From the NCBI GenBank assembly GCA_034769895.1, contig CM068373.1, forward strand, positions 23,192,620-23,256,619: 64,000 nucleotides of DNA. The letters are read 5' to 3'. The notes under the pieces are model-generated. The model saw only the letters and a program-made list of their open reading frames with translations. It made no database searches and had not been told where the DNA came from. The position numbers and the translations under genes are program-made. This document shows, piece by piece, positions 1-12,450 of this stretch. This stretch comes from Magicicada septendecula. Its lineage: Eukaryota > Arthropoda > Insecta > Hemiptera > Cicadidae. The first letter of the stretch is position 1, and each line of letters starts with the position of its first letter.

Positions 1-935
1 GAAGTTTGGCACAGTCTCGGCTACAGACGCGTGACAAGTGTCACGTAATTGTCCTTCATGTCAAAGTAGCAGCAATATATATGTACGAACGCACACATTA
101 TAGCCAGGCTCTGCTGGAATAGCCGAGAAACACATAGAATGTGTGTAATGGCGTAACTATATGATTGTTTCTGAACTAGACTGTCTGAACTGTCTCAATA
201 ACCAATTACATTAAGTAGCTCGCAATCGGCACCAGGATACATTGTTAATGTACTAATGACTAAGCAGCTAGTACTAGTGGTGGGTCGTTCGCGAACGACT
301 TCTCAAAAAGCGACGACTCCGTCAAGTGAACTACTGACTACAGTCGTTAGCGCCGCAGGACAGTAGTTCGTCCGTAGTTCGCGTTAGCCACGCTCCTAAC
401 GGCCACTTATAAAACTAAAGAACCCTAGTTCGTTGTTAGTTCAGTTTTTTGCTTGTAGTAGGTCGTTCATTTGCAGTAGGTCGTTCGCTTTCAGTAGGTC
501 GTTCGTGAATGAGTAACGAGTGTTAGAATGAATGCTTCTTCCTGCTGTCGGCCACTGTTTAATTCGATTACTGTTCGTGAATGCAGTTTATTTTTGGAGA
601 TTTTATGGTATTACTGACTCCATATGTTTTATGTTTTTATTTGTATTGTTGTACTGTTAAATAATTGATTTATATATAATTCTTTTTTAAGACAGGTATG
701 TGTAATGTCAGTGATTTGTAATTAACAGGGCCATAAGAGGGCCCATGCCCCATAATCTAAGATAAACATAAAGTTGAAAATATCAGTTTTTGTTTTTTTA
801 TTATCTATAAAAATTTTAAAAAAGGGGTTTCCGACAGATTGAACTAGTGTCCTAGTTCAGTTCACTGATATGAACGACCTAGCTATGAAAAGTCCGTTTA
901 GACGAAATAATTTGCCCATCTCTAGCCAGTACTGA
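1..935. repeat. Dispersed repeat family R1, copy A
   Basis: This stretch aligns by eye with 6,721-7,640 and, over its first ~170 bases, with 41,400-41,560. Shared blocks include the segment around the text tgtcacgtaatt and a GC-richer part built on gtcgttcg words. Within 449-510 a short unit around cagtaggtcgttcg occurs three times. No open reading frame with coding character is present. It is probably a non-autonomous DNA transposon cut by the window edge; the family is not recognised. Confidence 0.7.
276..925. mobile_element. hAT-like non-autonomous element nested in R1
   Basis: The left end reads AGTGGTGGGTCG and the right end, read in reverse, CTAGAGATGGGC, an imperfect terminal inverted repeat. 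It is flanked by ctagtact (268-275) and ccagtact (926-933), an 8-bp target duplication with one mismatch. Eight-base duplications and GGTGGGC-type ends are typical of hAT elements. The same insertion is present in the second repeat copy at about 7,022, so it amplified together with the larger repeat. No transposase is left inside. Confidence 0.5.
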
Positions 936-2089
936 GAAACGCATCCGGCCGCATATTAGACTCACTTAGTGTTACCACAACATTCCGACAAAACATCCTT
1001 CCTATTGGCGCCAAAATTCTCTCACCGGTTCATAGTATTCACAATAGAGAACATTACAGGATACCACTCGTAATTCTAATTTTATTGCCTTTAAATATTG
1101 TGGTAAATTTTTATAATTCGCCTTTATAAAAATAAGGGAGTAGTGTAAAGTTTTAATTGTAATTAGGACATTATTGTGAGACATTCCTAATTATTGAAAC
1201 AAAATATAAGACCTTGTAGTTTAAACAAAAATTGAATATATACACATCGACCTTTAAATTCAATTGACGTGACAATATTCTTTGAAGTTATACAAAAGTG
1301 TACATTTCTTTCAACCAACAAAAATTTTAGAGTTATTTTTTGCGCTTTTCTCTACTATAGTATACTTCTCTGCGCTAAACTATAACAAAATTATAGAAAA
1401 AAAGTGTTCTATTTCTCTAGGCCAGTCATAGTCAACTTTTGAATTTATCGGGGAGCATATATAACTGAGGACCAGTTTGATGTGCGCACCCATCTCTCCC
1501 CTATCAATGGAAACTCGTATTAAGGTGCAGAGTTCAACAGCCGGACGTTACAAACATTAACTGTCGCTTTATAATATCCTTGTGCTTATATTTATTGACG
1601 TGGAACACCGAAACAAAACAAGATTTGCAGTATTTTTCATATAAATTTGTGAAACTTTTCACATTAGGAGTAGGTTATGAACAATATATCATCATGCATA
1701 TGAACATTCTTTGCTAGAACTATGAAGAACTTAGATAAACATTGAAAAGAATGAAAAGAAATGCAAACACAAGAGCACACTATTAAGAAGTACTATGGTG
1801 ACACAACGCAGTAACACTCTACTACTCGGACAGAAATAACGACACAACTAGGCCTATTCACTCAAAACTGACTTCGGTGAGTAACCGCTGCCAGAGCTGT
1901 TGTAATGCGCGTCGTGATACGTCCCAAACGGATTACTAGTGCCGAACTTCCGGAAGGAACTCCTGCCTATAGGTCATGTCCAGGCGGAATATTTATTTAA
2001 TTAGTGGTCGCGACAACGGCATGCTCGCACTAGGTATTTCTAGTGCAGTAAGTGCCGAGGCCGTTTCCAAGAATCACCTGGACGTGGTC
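936..2089. other. Non-coding, no gene recognised
   Basis: AT-rich DNA with only short open frames and no protein similarity that I recognise. No tRNA, no clear terminal repeats and no conserved motif were seen. Confidence 0.5.
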
Positions 2090-3030
2090 GGTACTTGCCA
2101 AGGCCGGCTATGTGAGTGGGTTTGCCTGGGTCCTCGCAGCTCGGACGTAAAATTTGCGTGCAAGTCGCCGCACGGTGTCATCCAAGGAGCGGACACCGAG
2201 TCCACTTCTCAAAAGTCGAGAAGGGAACCCATTAGGGGCTTTGGCCGCTAGCCGAAGACCCTTATCGAGAACGCTTTGCAACTTTCTTTCATGAACGGCT
2301 GCAAGGCAACCCCAGACGGGGATGACGTAGGTAATGATCGGCAACAGGTACGCGTTCAACTTAATCAACTTAACTAGCTTGCAAGTATTGGGAACAGTAG
2401 CGTAGCGCCAGACGAGCGGACGCTCTAATTCGCATTGTCTGTGCGTGGGTACGCCAGGTAAGCCGACGATCTAAGTGGACACCAAGGTACTTAATGTCTC
2501 TCGACCAGGGCAGGTACGTTCGACTCGTCCTCGCGGTTCTTTCCGGCGCCTTGAGAATATCACCGCGGAGCTCTTGGTATCGTTGACGGCTACTTTTCAG
2601 CTTTCCGTCCACGTCGTATACGCATCGAGTGCGTGCTGGAGTCGTGGGATAGCCCTGTCAGCGTTTCGATCGGCGGTATATACCGCCGTGTCGTCGGCAA
2701 ACAGGGCGATCTGGACTCCAGGCTCTCTGGGTGCGTCGTTGACGTAGACGGAGAACAGGAGGGGGCCTAGGACGGTACCTTGATGTACCCCGGCTGTAAT
2801 ACATCTCTTCGGTGACTGACCGCACCGAATATTCCATTATGTAGGAGGGAACTTCGGACTCTGGTAGGGCTAACGTGGTGGGGAGAAAGGTGTGTACAGC
2901 CACTGGGCGACAAGTTCGACAATAATATAGGGGCATGACGTAGCGCGGTTCGGTAAATGGCTGGCACTATTTTATAATACAGTACTTTGAAGGAGGTACA
3001 ATCCGGGTGCGTTCCTTCATTCAAAAGGAA
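2090..3030 (-). pseudogene. Jockey-like LINE reverse transcriptase fragment
   Basis: Reading the minus strand, successive frames give a non-LTR reverse transcriptase. Around 2,800-2,700 comes VHQGTVLGPLLFSVYVND followed by FADDTAVY, the catalytic YADD-type box. Then comes IKYLGVHLDRRLTW at about 2,500-2,470 and a C-terminal stretch LLPIITYVIPVWG near 2,340. This order and wording match the RT and RT-C-terminal region of Jockey-type non-LTR retrotransposons. The frame is broken several times (roughly at 2,370, 2,610 and 2,760), and neither the endonuclease nor ORF1 is present. It is markedly GC-richer than its surroundings, as expected for a recent insertion from another base-composition class. 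Dead remnant. Confidence 0.8.
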
Positions 3031-3829
3031 AGAAAATTACAAATTAGTTCGTGGGCGTCTGAAACCTTGTCGACGGACACACTTGCGTCCCAGGGCGCAA
3101 GGTTGCCGACTGCTGATCTAGACAGTTTAAAATAATGGAATTTTTTCCACTGGAAAATAATAAAAAAAGTTTTTAACTTTTCTGTACATGTTTTTGTTAA
3201 ATTTTACGCGTATTTTAACAGGATGTTTAGTGTCAAGTCTCTGCCATATGTATTGTAGTTTGTACAACTAGTTGTAAGCGAAATGCAAAATGCTAATGAG
3301 ACTGTGAGAGATCCTGGCGACAACTAATGTTACAGTCCCTTGTGTCGTCGTCAGATGCTGCAGGTACGTTCCTTAATTGCTCAGCCCTATTGCAAACATT
3401 CCACTTTCTGCTGATAGAATCTGATTGTTATTATACCCACTACAGTTTCAGTTGTATTCCGGTCTGTGTTTATCTAGACTGTTCTAATTTATTTTCTAGC
3501 GCTTATACTGTGCTATTTAGTTTCATTAATTATACAGTATAAGTAACACAGTATTCAGAAAATAAGTAAGTAATACTGCATACAGTATTAGTTTCAGACT
3601 TCTTTCATTTAGTTTTGGAGTTAATTTTTTTTATTATTTTCTCTTATCCTGTCTTATTATTCTGCTCAATCTGTTCTGCCATAAATTCATCGTTATTTAT
3701 CAATAGTTCAGCTTTTAGGTCGTTTTGCCGTTTTTCCCATCCGATTTCCGAGTCTCGTATGAGTCCTTTAAGTATATATATTTTTACTAAAGCAGGTTAC
3801 TATTCATTCATAGGTATCTGAAAAATATA
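3031..3829. other. Non-coding, no gene recognised
   Basis: AT-rich sequence. Short open frames (for example 3,327-3,542 and 3,615-3,821) have hydrophobic low-complexity translations typical of AT-rich noise. Confidence 0.5.
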
Positions 3830-4180
3830 ACATGGAAGGATACCCGAATGAAATTTTATAAAACTGTGGGTGTCCCCACATCCCTGTACGCTAGTGAGAC
3901 ACGGAATCTTGGTAAAAGGGACGTGCAGAGGATTGAGGCAGCCGAAATGAATTTCTAAGATGGACGTAAGATGTTCCCTCTTGGATCGGAGAAGGAACGA
4001 GGATATTAGACGCGATTTAAACATTGTAACATTGCACCAGAAGATTAAAGACCACAGAAGGAGATGGTGTGAACACTTGAATCGCGTGCCTGATATCCGT
4101 CTACCCGTGGCTACCTTGGGTTATCACCCTACTGGGAACCGGCGCTTACCCCGTTTCCTCGACAGTGTCTTTACCACAGT
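3830..4180 (+). pseudogene. RTE/BovB-like RT C-terminal fragment
   Basis: Frame-shifted pieces read FYKTVGVPTSLYASETRN, then RIEAAEMNF, then a tail with WCEHLNRVPDIRLPVATLGYHP. This is the characteristic end of RTE-class reverse transcriptases: a Y-S-E-T block, IQAAEMRFLR, then W-x-x-H-x-x-R-M and a GRPR box. The order is kept but the frame changes at about 3,955. Fragment only, no catalytic core. Confidence 0.65.
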
Positions 4181-4429
4181 GTATCACCGCATGTTTTGAA
4201 CCACTTCCGATTCTGAGGTCCTACTGCCACAGTCTCCAGTACTTACTCCGAGACTGCTGGTGTTTAAATTACAACAAGTGGCAAGAGAGTACTCACTGAC
4301 AACTTCAGTAAGAAAGACGAAAACTATGAAAGACTTTAAACGTAAATATCCAGTGAGTACTATGATGTTTATGAACAACAGAACTTTAAAACAAGTCAGC
4401 TGTTTCAAATATCTCTGCTGTGCAGAGTA

Positions 4430-4905
4430 AGCTATGAAACTGAATATGATATAAGAGATAAGGTAAATAAGTTTAGGAATATTTGTGATACGATTCATAG
4501 AAATCTTGGAAATAAAACAAGACCCAGCATGAGGATAACATATTATAAGACAACTGCAATACCCACGTTTATTTATGCAAGTGATTTTTGCAAGTCATGG
4601 CAAAAAAAGAAAGTGGCAAAGTTGAAAGTGCTCAAAGCAGTTTTTTAAAATATTTCACATTATACATTGCAAGATAGAATAAGGAGTAAAGATATTAGAA
4701 CAGAACTCGACGCAATGGGCATAAATGAAATTATTTCAATTTATAGAAGACAATGGTGGGATCATCTGCAAGGGATGGCAGAGGATCGATTGCTGAAAGC
4801 GGCACTGAACTATAAAACCATTGGTAGAAGGGACGTGGGCCGTTCGAGGATGGGTGACGGAACAGGTTTATATAACCTAATCCTTGAAGAGGAGAAGAAG
4901 AAGTT
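4430..4905 (+). pseudogene. RTE/BovB-like RT C-terminal fragment
   Basis: The translation follows the same scheme as 8,220-8,665: YKTTAIPTFIYASD, a stretch with DRIRSKDIRTEL, then IISIYRRQWWDHLQGMAEDR and LNYKTIGRRDVGRSRM, ending in a purine-rich GAAGAAGAAG tail at 4,888-4,903. Such simple-repeat tails mark the 3' end of RTE elements. One stop interrupts the frame near 4,650. 5'-truncated dead copy. Confidence 0.7.
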
Positions 4906-5329
4906 TTGAACCATGTGTTTGGTACTTTAGTACTGGTCTCTACGGTTATCTGCAATCAATCCTATAGAAGCCTTATTCAAAATCTACGAGATAAACATGC
5001 GTCTGAACGTTTATTCATTTTATTGTACTTGTCATGCTACAGTGAGCAGGCTTATTTCTTAAAACATCTAAGGGTTGGTGCTACACTCAACGTTTTTAAA
5101 TGTTGATGTAATTCTGAACAACTCTCACTGTTTTTAACCCGATATGTTGCCCAAAATTATTGATGGGAGGAAGAAATTACAGCTTCAGAATCAATGCCCC
5201 ACATTTTGTTATCATACGCCTACTATCAATAGATATCTCGTTTTCTTATTTTTATTGTTTCTTTCCGATAAATATTTCTTGTAATATAAATACATAGTCT
5301 CCACATACACTGCCCCATGCAGTAGGACT
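4906..5329. other. Non-coding, no gene recognised
   Basis: Nothing beyond a short open frame without recognisable similarity; ordinary spacer DNA. Confidence 0.45.
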
Positions 5330-6093
5330 ACGTAAAACACTAATACACAACACCTCCAATCACCCAATACAACACAAACTAGCTGCCTTCAGAACCATGA
5401 TACATAGACTTAACAACATCCCCTTGGATGAAAAAGACTACAAAGACGAACTAAACATGATAAAATATCTAGCAGAATCTAACGGATATGACAGAACAAT
5501 AGTCAGTAAACTCCTACACAAAACAAACAACAGACAAAGACAGAAAGCAACAAATTCATAACACTAACATACATCAACAAACAAACTGAAAAAATAGCCC
5601 ACAAATTCAAAAAAGCAGGATACAGAATCGCTTACAAAACTACTAACAAAACAGAACACACACTATCAAAACACACACACAAAGCACAAAACAAATTCGA
5701 TCTACCCGGTGTTTACAAGCTAAATTGCAATAAATTCTACATAGGCCAGACAGGACGTAGCTTCAAACAGAGATACATTGAACACACAAAGCACTCCACT
5801 CCACCTACAGAATCCACCTTTGCAAACCACCTCATTGAAGCAAACCACACATATAAAAACATCGACAATAACATGAACATTCTACACGTACACACAAACG
5901 GCCGAAGACTAGACACTCTAGAACAATTGGAAATATACAAACACACAAAAACAAATAAAAACGACATTCTAAACGAACAGACACAATTCAAATCACACGC
6001 ATTATTCGAACATATCTCACCCCACATACACAGCATCGATCTTTCGAAATTCGATTCCGTCACCCACAACAAGACGGACAGCGCTACCAGCGG
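5330..6093 (+). pseudogene. Penelope-like element family B, GIY-YIG end, copy 1
   Basis: The conceptual product runs from HPIQHKLAAFRTM through KYLAESNGYDRTIV to a GIY-YIG nuclease, GVYKLNCNKFYIGQTGRS followed by QRYIEHTKHS, and a C-terminal tail with LDTLEQLEIYKHTKT and ILNEQTQF. The layout (end of RT, linker, GVYK...YIG, Arg, Glu in LEQLEIY) is that of Penelope-like retroelements. The frame is open from about 5,700 to the stop at 6,101 and interrupted near 5,560. The reverse transcriptase core is missing, so this is a 5'-truncated copy. A second copy in the opposite orientation lies at 20,755-21,640 and a 3'-end scrap at 40,040-40,135. It is followed immediately by a hammerhead-like motif. 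Confidence 0.85.
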
Positions 6094-6140
6094 CAACCTC
6101 TGAAGAAGCCTTTTAAAGGAGAAAACTGGTCCAGGATGTA
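6094..6140 (+). ncRNA. Hammerhead-like ribozyme motif, Penelope family B copy 1
   Basis: CAACCT, then CTGAAGA, an A, a short stem II, GAAA, then AACTGG and a partial partner strand. Compared with the two other copies (20,794-20,837 and 40,090-40,134), the palindrome AACCGGTT has become AACTGGTC and stem I is damaged. Probably a decayed member of an otherwise well-formed ribozyme family. Confidence 0.5.
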
Positions 6141-6344
6141 AGGTAAACTTTATGCTTTTACTTATAAAAAACCTAATGTTCCGTGTCGTTAATGTAATAA
6201 TGATATTTAGTTAAGTAACGGACACGTCATGGACAACGAAATCCAAGATATGAAAATTTATTTTTCCTATGGCGAGGTATTGTTTTTAAGTCTTGAAAAA
6301 TAACGTTTAAAACGTTTATTATATTGTTACGACGTTGTGTAAAA

Positions 6345-7640
6345 CGTCGTATTCTACAGTGGAAAACAAAATACAAGACACCAATGAAGTTACTGAAAAC
6401 CAGTCTTAATTATCTCAATTAACAGTTTGTAATCAACAAGTTGTTCAACAAGATTATACGCGTACAATAATTCAAATAAAACTTTGTTCACACGCAATAA
6501 TAAAGTAAAAGAATCGAGTCCCACACGGTAATCCCTTTTCACTAATAGACACTTGAAACGCACTGAGTAATCCCCCGAAGTAAATTGAATTGGCCGTAGC
6601 TGAATGCCTATAATTTACACGCCGCTGAGATGGCAGAATAATCGGTAACTTTGGCTGACGTGTTAATCAAACAGACGCTCTCGAATCCACTAGAAACTGT
6701 GTCCTTGAACACACTGCGCTGACTGGCACGGTCTGGAACATTATCGTTTGTTGCCGCATGGTAAGAGTCACGTAAATTGTCTTTCATCTCAAAGCAGCAG
6801 CAATATGTACGCACACACACATTACGGCTGAGCTCTGCTGGGGTAGGCGAGATACTTCTAGAACGTTCCATATTACGTAACAATATGATTGTTCCTTGCG
6901 GCTCTTAGGCTAACACTACACTGTCTGAACTGTCTCAACAACCGAAAGTAGTAAGTAGCTCGGAATCGGCAGCAGGATACATTGTCAATGTACTAAAGGC
7001 TAAGCAGCTAGCTAGTACTAGTGCTGGGTCGTTCGCGAATGACCTAACCAAAAAGAACGACTCCGTAAAGTGAACTAATCTGACTACAGTCGTTCGCGCC
7101 GTAGGACAGTAATTCGTCCCTAGTTCGCGTTAGCCACACTCCTATCGGCAACTTGTAAAACTAAACAACCCTAGTTCGTTGTTAGTTCAGTCCTTCGCTT
7201 GCAGTAGGTCGTTCGTTTGCAGTAGGTCGCTTGCTTTCAGTAGGTCGTTCGTGAATGAGTAACGAGTGTTAGAAGTAAATGCTTCTGCTTCCTGTCGACC
7301 ATTGTTTAATTAGTCTGCTGTTCTTAACTGCAGTTTATTTTTGGGCTTTTATACTATTACAAACTCCATATTTTTATGTTCTTATTTATTTTGTTATACT
7401 GTTAACTAATTAATTTATATATAATTCTTTTTTGAGACAAGGATGTGTAATGTCAATTATTCGTAATTGACAGGGTCATAACAGGGTCCCAGGCCAATAA
7501 TCTAACATGAACAAAAAGTTGAAGATGTCAGTTTTTGTTCTTTTATTATCTACAAAAATTTCCGAAAAAGGAGATGCCAACAGATTGAACTAGTGTCCTA
7601 GTTCAGTTCGATGATGTGAACGATGTAACAATATTTTCGA
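6345..7640. repeat. Dispersed repeat family R1, copy B
   Basis: The longest copy of the family. Its left part (6,345-6,900) matches 41,035-41,560 and its right part (6,721-7,640) matches 1-935, including the nested hAT-like element and the gtcgttcg words at 7,195-7,250. There is no coding frame of substance; the 91-codon frame at 6,608-6,883 on the minus strand lies wholly inside repeat sequence and is not conserved in the other copies. Confidence 0.7.
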
Positions 7641-8219
7641 GCAATACCCATATGCTACTTTCTTTTTTCAAATTCTGTATAATAAGTGACTTGGATACCA
7701 ATTTAAACATGTCTTTCAACTTTTCAAATTATCCTGTTTGACGTTTGTTAATTTCGATTCCCTTGGAACTTTTCCGTGACTACAGACATTACGGTGTTCG
7801 TCTTTCTACCTCTCTCCATTTTGTTTTATTTGTCACATTTGTGTCAGAAAAATAATGCACGTAAATTTGTCTTATTACATAACGCCTTCTGTATCTGTTA
7901 AGATGTGTTAACTTTGTACATACCGGTAAGTTGATCGTCACCGCTGTGTTAGGTCTACTTGGCTTATCGCAGTCAAATATTTTAGCAGTTATATTTCCTC
8001 TCAATCTACATCCACTTGAACTGAGCTCAGTTATATCCAGGTAAACTGACTCGTATCATCTTTGGCGCGAAGAATCGTGATACTGAATACTCCGAGTTAA
8101 TGGTACTGAAGACGTGGGAAAGATTGCCCCAAGACACCCCCATATTCTAAGAGTCCTTGTTTCGTAGTACATTTCACACTTTTCACTTCACATAAAAACC
8201 ATTTAGCTGTAAGAGAGTT
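7641..8219. other. Non-coding, no gene recognised
   Basis: No recognisable gene. A block around 8,020-8,170 recurs in altered form at 8,680-8,840 (for example gtaaactgactcgtat and gcaaactgactagtga), so the RTE copies here seem to have inserted in, or mobilised, a local duplicate. Confidence 0.45.
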
Positions 8220-8665
8220 AACATATGTAGGAATATTTTGTAGTACGATTAATAGAAAATTTTATAAATAAAACAAGACACAGCACAAGGATTAAATTTA
8301 ATAAGACAATTGCAATGCCGACGTCGATTTATGCAAGTAAGGCGTGGGTTATGACAAAAAAGGAATGCGGCAAGTCTCGGAGTGCTAAAATGCAGTTCCT
8401 TCGAAATACTTTAAATTATACATTGCAAAATAGAATAAGCAATGAAGATATCAGAGCAGAACTCGTAGTAAAGGACATAAATGAAATTATTTCAATTTAC
8501 AGAAAACAATGGTCGGATCATCTGCAAAGCATGACAGAGGATCGATTGACGAAAGCGGCGCTGAACTATAAAGCCATTTGTAGAAAAGACGTCCGTCGTC
8601 CGAGGATGAGATGGATGCCGGAACAGATTTGTATAACCTAATATTTGAAGAAGGGAAGAAGAAGA
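8220..8665 (+). pseudogene. RTE/BovB-like RT C-terminal fragment
   Basis: An open frame at 8,315-8,641 gives TSIYASKAWVMTKKE, FLRNTLNYTLQNRIS, IISIYRKQWSDHLQSMTEDR and RPRMRWMPEQI, closely related to 4,430-4,905. It ends in a GAAGAAGAAG tail at 8,647-8,663. The RT catalytic core and the apurinic-type endonuclease are absent: a 5'-truncated copy that kept a short open frame by chance. Confidence 0.75.
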
Positions 8666-9049
8666 TCTACATCCATTTGAACTTATCTCAGTTATATGTA
8701 GGCAAACTGACTAGTGATAGTGAATGTTCCGAGATAATGGTACTAAAGAGGCGGGAGTGATTGTCCCAAGACACTGCCCATATTCTAAGATTCCTTGATA
8801 CCCATTAGTTTTCACACTTTTTACTTTACATAAATACCAATTTGCTGCCAGACAGTTAACATTCATATTACTGGATTGATCAAACATAGTAAAAATATTC
8901 TTTAAGTCAAAATGCTTGGTGAACTCCTGAAGTTATAGGATTTAAAACTCAATTTCCCTATTATATATGATGGTAAAATAAAATGTTTATTCGACACCGG
9001 ACGCATACAGTATTTACCTCTGTTCCAGTAGAGTCAGAGACAATCATTG

Positions 9050-9430
9050 GAGTTCATTAGCAGTCGGTTTAAGGCTGAAAAGTATAAAAGTGTAAATACC
9101 AAAAAAGGAGACAGCAAAATACAGGCAGCAGAAATGAGATTTTTGAGACGGGTCAAAGGCTGCACAAGAAGAGATTTAGTAAGAAATGAAGCCGTGCGAA
9201 ATGAACTAAATGTAAAATACTGTAAATGAAATAATAACTGAAATATAAAGAAAGATGGAAACATCACGTAAATAGAATGGGAAATGGGAGAATACTAAAA
9301 AAATTACTTAACTACAACCCGGGAGGGAAAAGAGATATTGGAAGACCACGAAAACGGTGGTCTTAAGTTTGTGAGGACCGAACAGGCAAATGCCTAATCC
9401 TTGTAGTGCAGAAGAAGAAGAAGAAGTATA
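9050..9430 (+). pseudogene. RTE/BovB-like RT C-terminal fragment
   Basis: QAAEMRFLRRVKGCTRRDLV and NEAVRNELNVK, then after a frameshift ERWKHHVNRMGNGRILKK, LNYNPGGKRDIGRPRKRW, and a (GAA)n tail at 9,408-9,427. This is the diagnostic C-terminal box of RTE-type elements. Truncated and frameshifted. Confidence 0.75.
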
Positions 9431-11879
9431 TAAGTGTGGTTTTATGGCTTCGTTAAGCAGTGTTGGGCATCTGACAGTTAACATTTATATTACATCATTG
9501 ATAATAGTCAGTAAGAATATCATATATGTCAAAATTTTGTAAACAGTACAATCTATACAAAACAGTATAAATTTCCCTATGCATATAAGTATGGTACACA
9601 TTTATTTGACACCGCGTAGGTAACATATTTATCTCTAACCGTGGCGTTACATCTGTGATTAACAATGAATACACTAGCAGAATTATTGTGTAGTTTTATT
9701 GACAATATAACTGTGAATTTCTCTCGTGTGATTCATAACGACAGCCGGTGATGCCCGCATTTATTTACGATTAAGGCACTGACATATAATATAAAATACC
9801 TTTGGCATTCTGTTAAAAATTGGTACACCACACGCAAGTGTATTGAACACACCGCTTTAACGCTGCCGCATTGCAGGACTGGATGTACGAGACTGTATGC
9901 ATAGGAAAATGCATCCACACATCCACTGACGAGATCAACACAGTATCAACACATTTTGTGTAAAAACAGGATCAATGTATTTCACAACAATATAGCCTAC
10001 AGAGCCAACGGTTTTAAATTGTCGGGAATATGTTGGAATGTCTATTTATTTAATAATCTACATAAAACAAACTAATATAAATTTTATCTTTAATACAAAT
10101 TAATTATATAACGTTCAACACTTTAAACTCTATTGGTAGTTGTGAAAATTAATAGTATGAAACTCAAGTAGTAAATGTTTAATCAGAAGTGGTGAAGACT
10201 AATTCTTATAATTGATTTGTTGGTGTTAAGGAAATTATTTCAACTAATAGTGTTGTATACTGTAATATCCATAAGGTTGATCTTTAATAAATGAAAAACA
10301 AGACACATTTGTCTGTCTAACCAAGAAATTTATTATATTTAAAATTACTCTCATTAATACCACTTTCTATGCTTTTTGACATATGATTACTATTAATTAA
10401 TTTAAACATGATTTCTACCAATTCCACAATTATAAGCTAATATCTCTATATCTCAAGGTTCCTTTGAATTTCTGTATCTAAGCATGAATTAATACTTACA
10501 TCTAGTTACTTATTATATTACGAAATATATATATTCAAATGGATTCATTTAAAATATGAATGAATATAATTAATTGAAGTTATGTTTTGTGAAAATGTAC
10601 GCATTTCGCTTTTATATTCTAATCATATGAAATTAAGTTTTAATGTGCAATTCATATGTGAGTTCTTTTAGAAGGACAGACAGGTGTATCGTAAAATAGT
10701 ATTAGTACATAAAATTTTTTACTGTTGGTATGCATAATCCAGTCTACGGTGGGCAGATCTACTGTGATCTCATCTCCGGCTCCTTTGGTACATCTAGTAG
10801 TTGTTGATTCTCTCCCGACTTCTTTGAACACAGGATCATTTGGATGAATCATGGTGTGGTTCGCTCTCGTAGTGATTTATTCGTAAACACTTTAATCACT
10901 TCACTCTACCTAAGTATATCCTGTTTTTTGCGATCTTTACTTTAGTGTAAATACTGTTTACTAGTTACAACGGTTACTATCATTACGTTAATTTACATTT
11001 CGCAAGGTAATAATTTCCGTTTCAATAGTCTAGATATCGTTAGTAACACATGATATAATCCGATTCTCACGAGCCACGAAACTAACACATGCTAGACTCT
11101 CTCGATTTTTACTTCTTACTAACAAAACTCTCAGTTCTCACTCTTTCAATATTTAAACACGTTACACAAACTGTTCACTCATGTTGACTCTAAGAAAAAG
11201 TAAGTAGACTCGCCCTGATCGCGCCTAAGTTAATTGTATATATTCAACATATATAATTGCCCCACTAGTTTCCTAATTTTTACTTTGCTCAGTTCTAATT
11301 GGTCCTTCTCTCTCTTCTTCCAGTAAATTTCGCTCCTGCAAACATACCTACCGCCAAAGCTGTTTTCTGATAGGTAACCTCTGTTCCCCTTTTCTTTCTT
11401 ATCCTTAGTTCAATCACTTCTGTTGCGGCCTTCTCGGTATATCATAATCGTAAATCTCCCTGGCGTTTTTATACGGCTTTTAGCCAGAAAAACCCCCTAG
11501 TTTCTCCTAGCGTCCAGTTACCATGTTGATTTACGAAACGTCCATATACATGCACGTCGACGTTGAAGAATTCCACACTCTTTTGTATTAACTTCCTCTC
11601 CTGGTTTCTCTCCATATATCAATGTCATTGCAAGCGTTTTTTTTTTAGCGTTATAAACGTCAGAAACAAACATTTTGTCTAGTTATAGTAAATGTTAGTT
11701 TTATTTGAGGTAAGTTTGAAACTTTTTGCATTATTGTCGACATTTGTATCTGCCTTTATCAAATTCTGTATTCGTGGTCCCTAATGAATTTCATAGTCTA
11801 ACATTGATTTAGAAATACTACCTATAGACCTATCAAATGACCTCAATAATCCATTCAAGTTTATTGATTAATTCTAAAT
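9431..11879. other. AT-rich spacer, no certain gene
   Basis: About 2.4 kb without recognised coding sequence. The one segment of interest is 10,652-10,852 on the minus strand (listed separately). The rest is AT-rich with no terminal repeats seen by eye. Confidence 0.45.
10652..10852 (-). CDS. Small hypothetical open frame, uncertain
   Basis: A 66-codon ATG-to-stop frame on the minus strand whose first ~45 residues (starting MIHPNDPVFKEVGRES) are mixed and hydrophilic, unlike the low-complexity noise around it. The DNA at 10,730-10,860 is also less AT-rich than its flanks. I do not recognise it. It has no neighbour with a related job. It could be a lost exon, a transposon scrap or chance. Confidence 0.2.
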   Translation of the reverse strand: MIHPNDPVFKEVGRESTTTRCTKGAGDEITVDLPTVDWIMHTNSKKFYVLILFYDTPVCPSKRTHI

Positions 11880-11899
11880 TCTTCATCTTCCTTAACCTG

Positions 11900-12450
11900 G
11901 CCGTAAACACGTAGACAATCTTTCATTTAAACCTTCTCAGTGTTTCTTGTTTTTTTTTTTATTCTAATTTCTACGTCTCGTTTCCATAAGCAAAAGGAAC
12001 ACCCAGTGTAGTAAGTGTCTGGTATCTTGTATATTTTCATTTTAGTGTTGTGACAAATGAGTTTGTTTCTCAATTGTCTACTGTCAGCATAGTACTCCCT
12101 ATTTCCCCTGTCATGTATTATCGTGTTTACACACTCTTCTTTATCTATCTTGTAAACCAGATATCTAAACGTATTAACCGCACGTAATAAATTACCCTTT
12201 ATACATAACTTATACGGATTTCTCCTCCTTTCCGGTGCATAAATTAGCATGTATTTAGTTTTGCTAACATTCACATTGAGCCCCATCCCAGCAAATTTTT
12301 TATTTAGCTCCTTGTAAATCTTATCCAGGATTAATTTAACCTTAATCTAGCTATTATCACAATATCATCAGTGTAAGCACATAGGTCTATTTGCCATATT
12401 TAATATCGTTCTCGCTAATCTATGCCTTTGATGGCATAGTGTAGCGCAAT
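11900..12450 (-). pseudogene. RTE-like reverse transcriptase fragment
   Basis: The minus-strand frame at 11,927-12,286 begins GLNVNVSKTKYMLIYAPE and continues LRAVNTFRYLVYKID, then ends in a tyrosine-rich stretch. This is the region just after the YADD box of RTE-type RTs (the 'L-x-x-N-x-x-K-T-K-Y-M' block followed by F-x-Y-L-G). Upstream DNA to about 12,400 reads like the degraded DDI-containing catalytic box. Frame-broken at both ends; dead. Confidence 0.65.
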
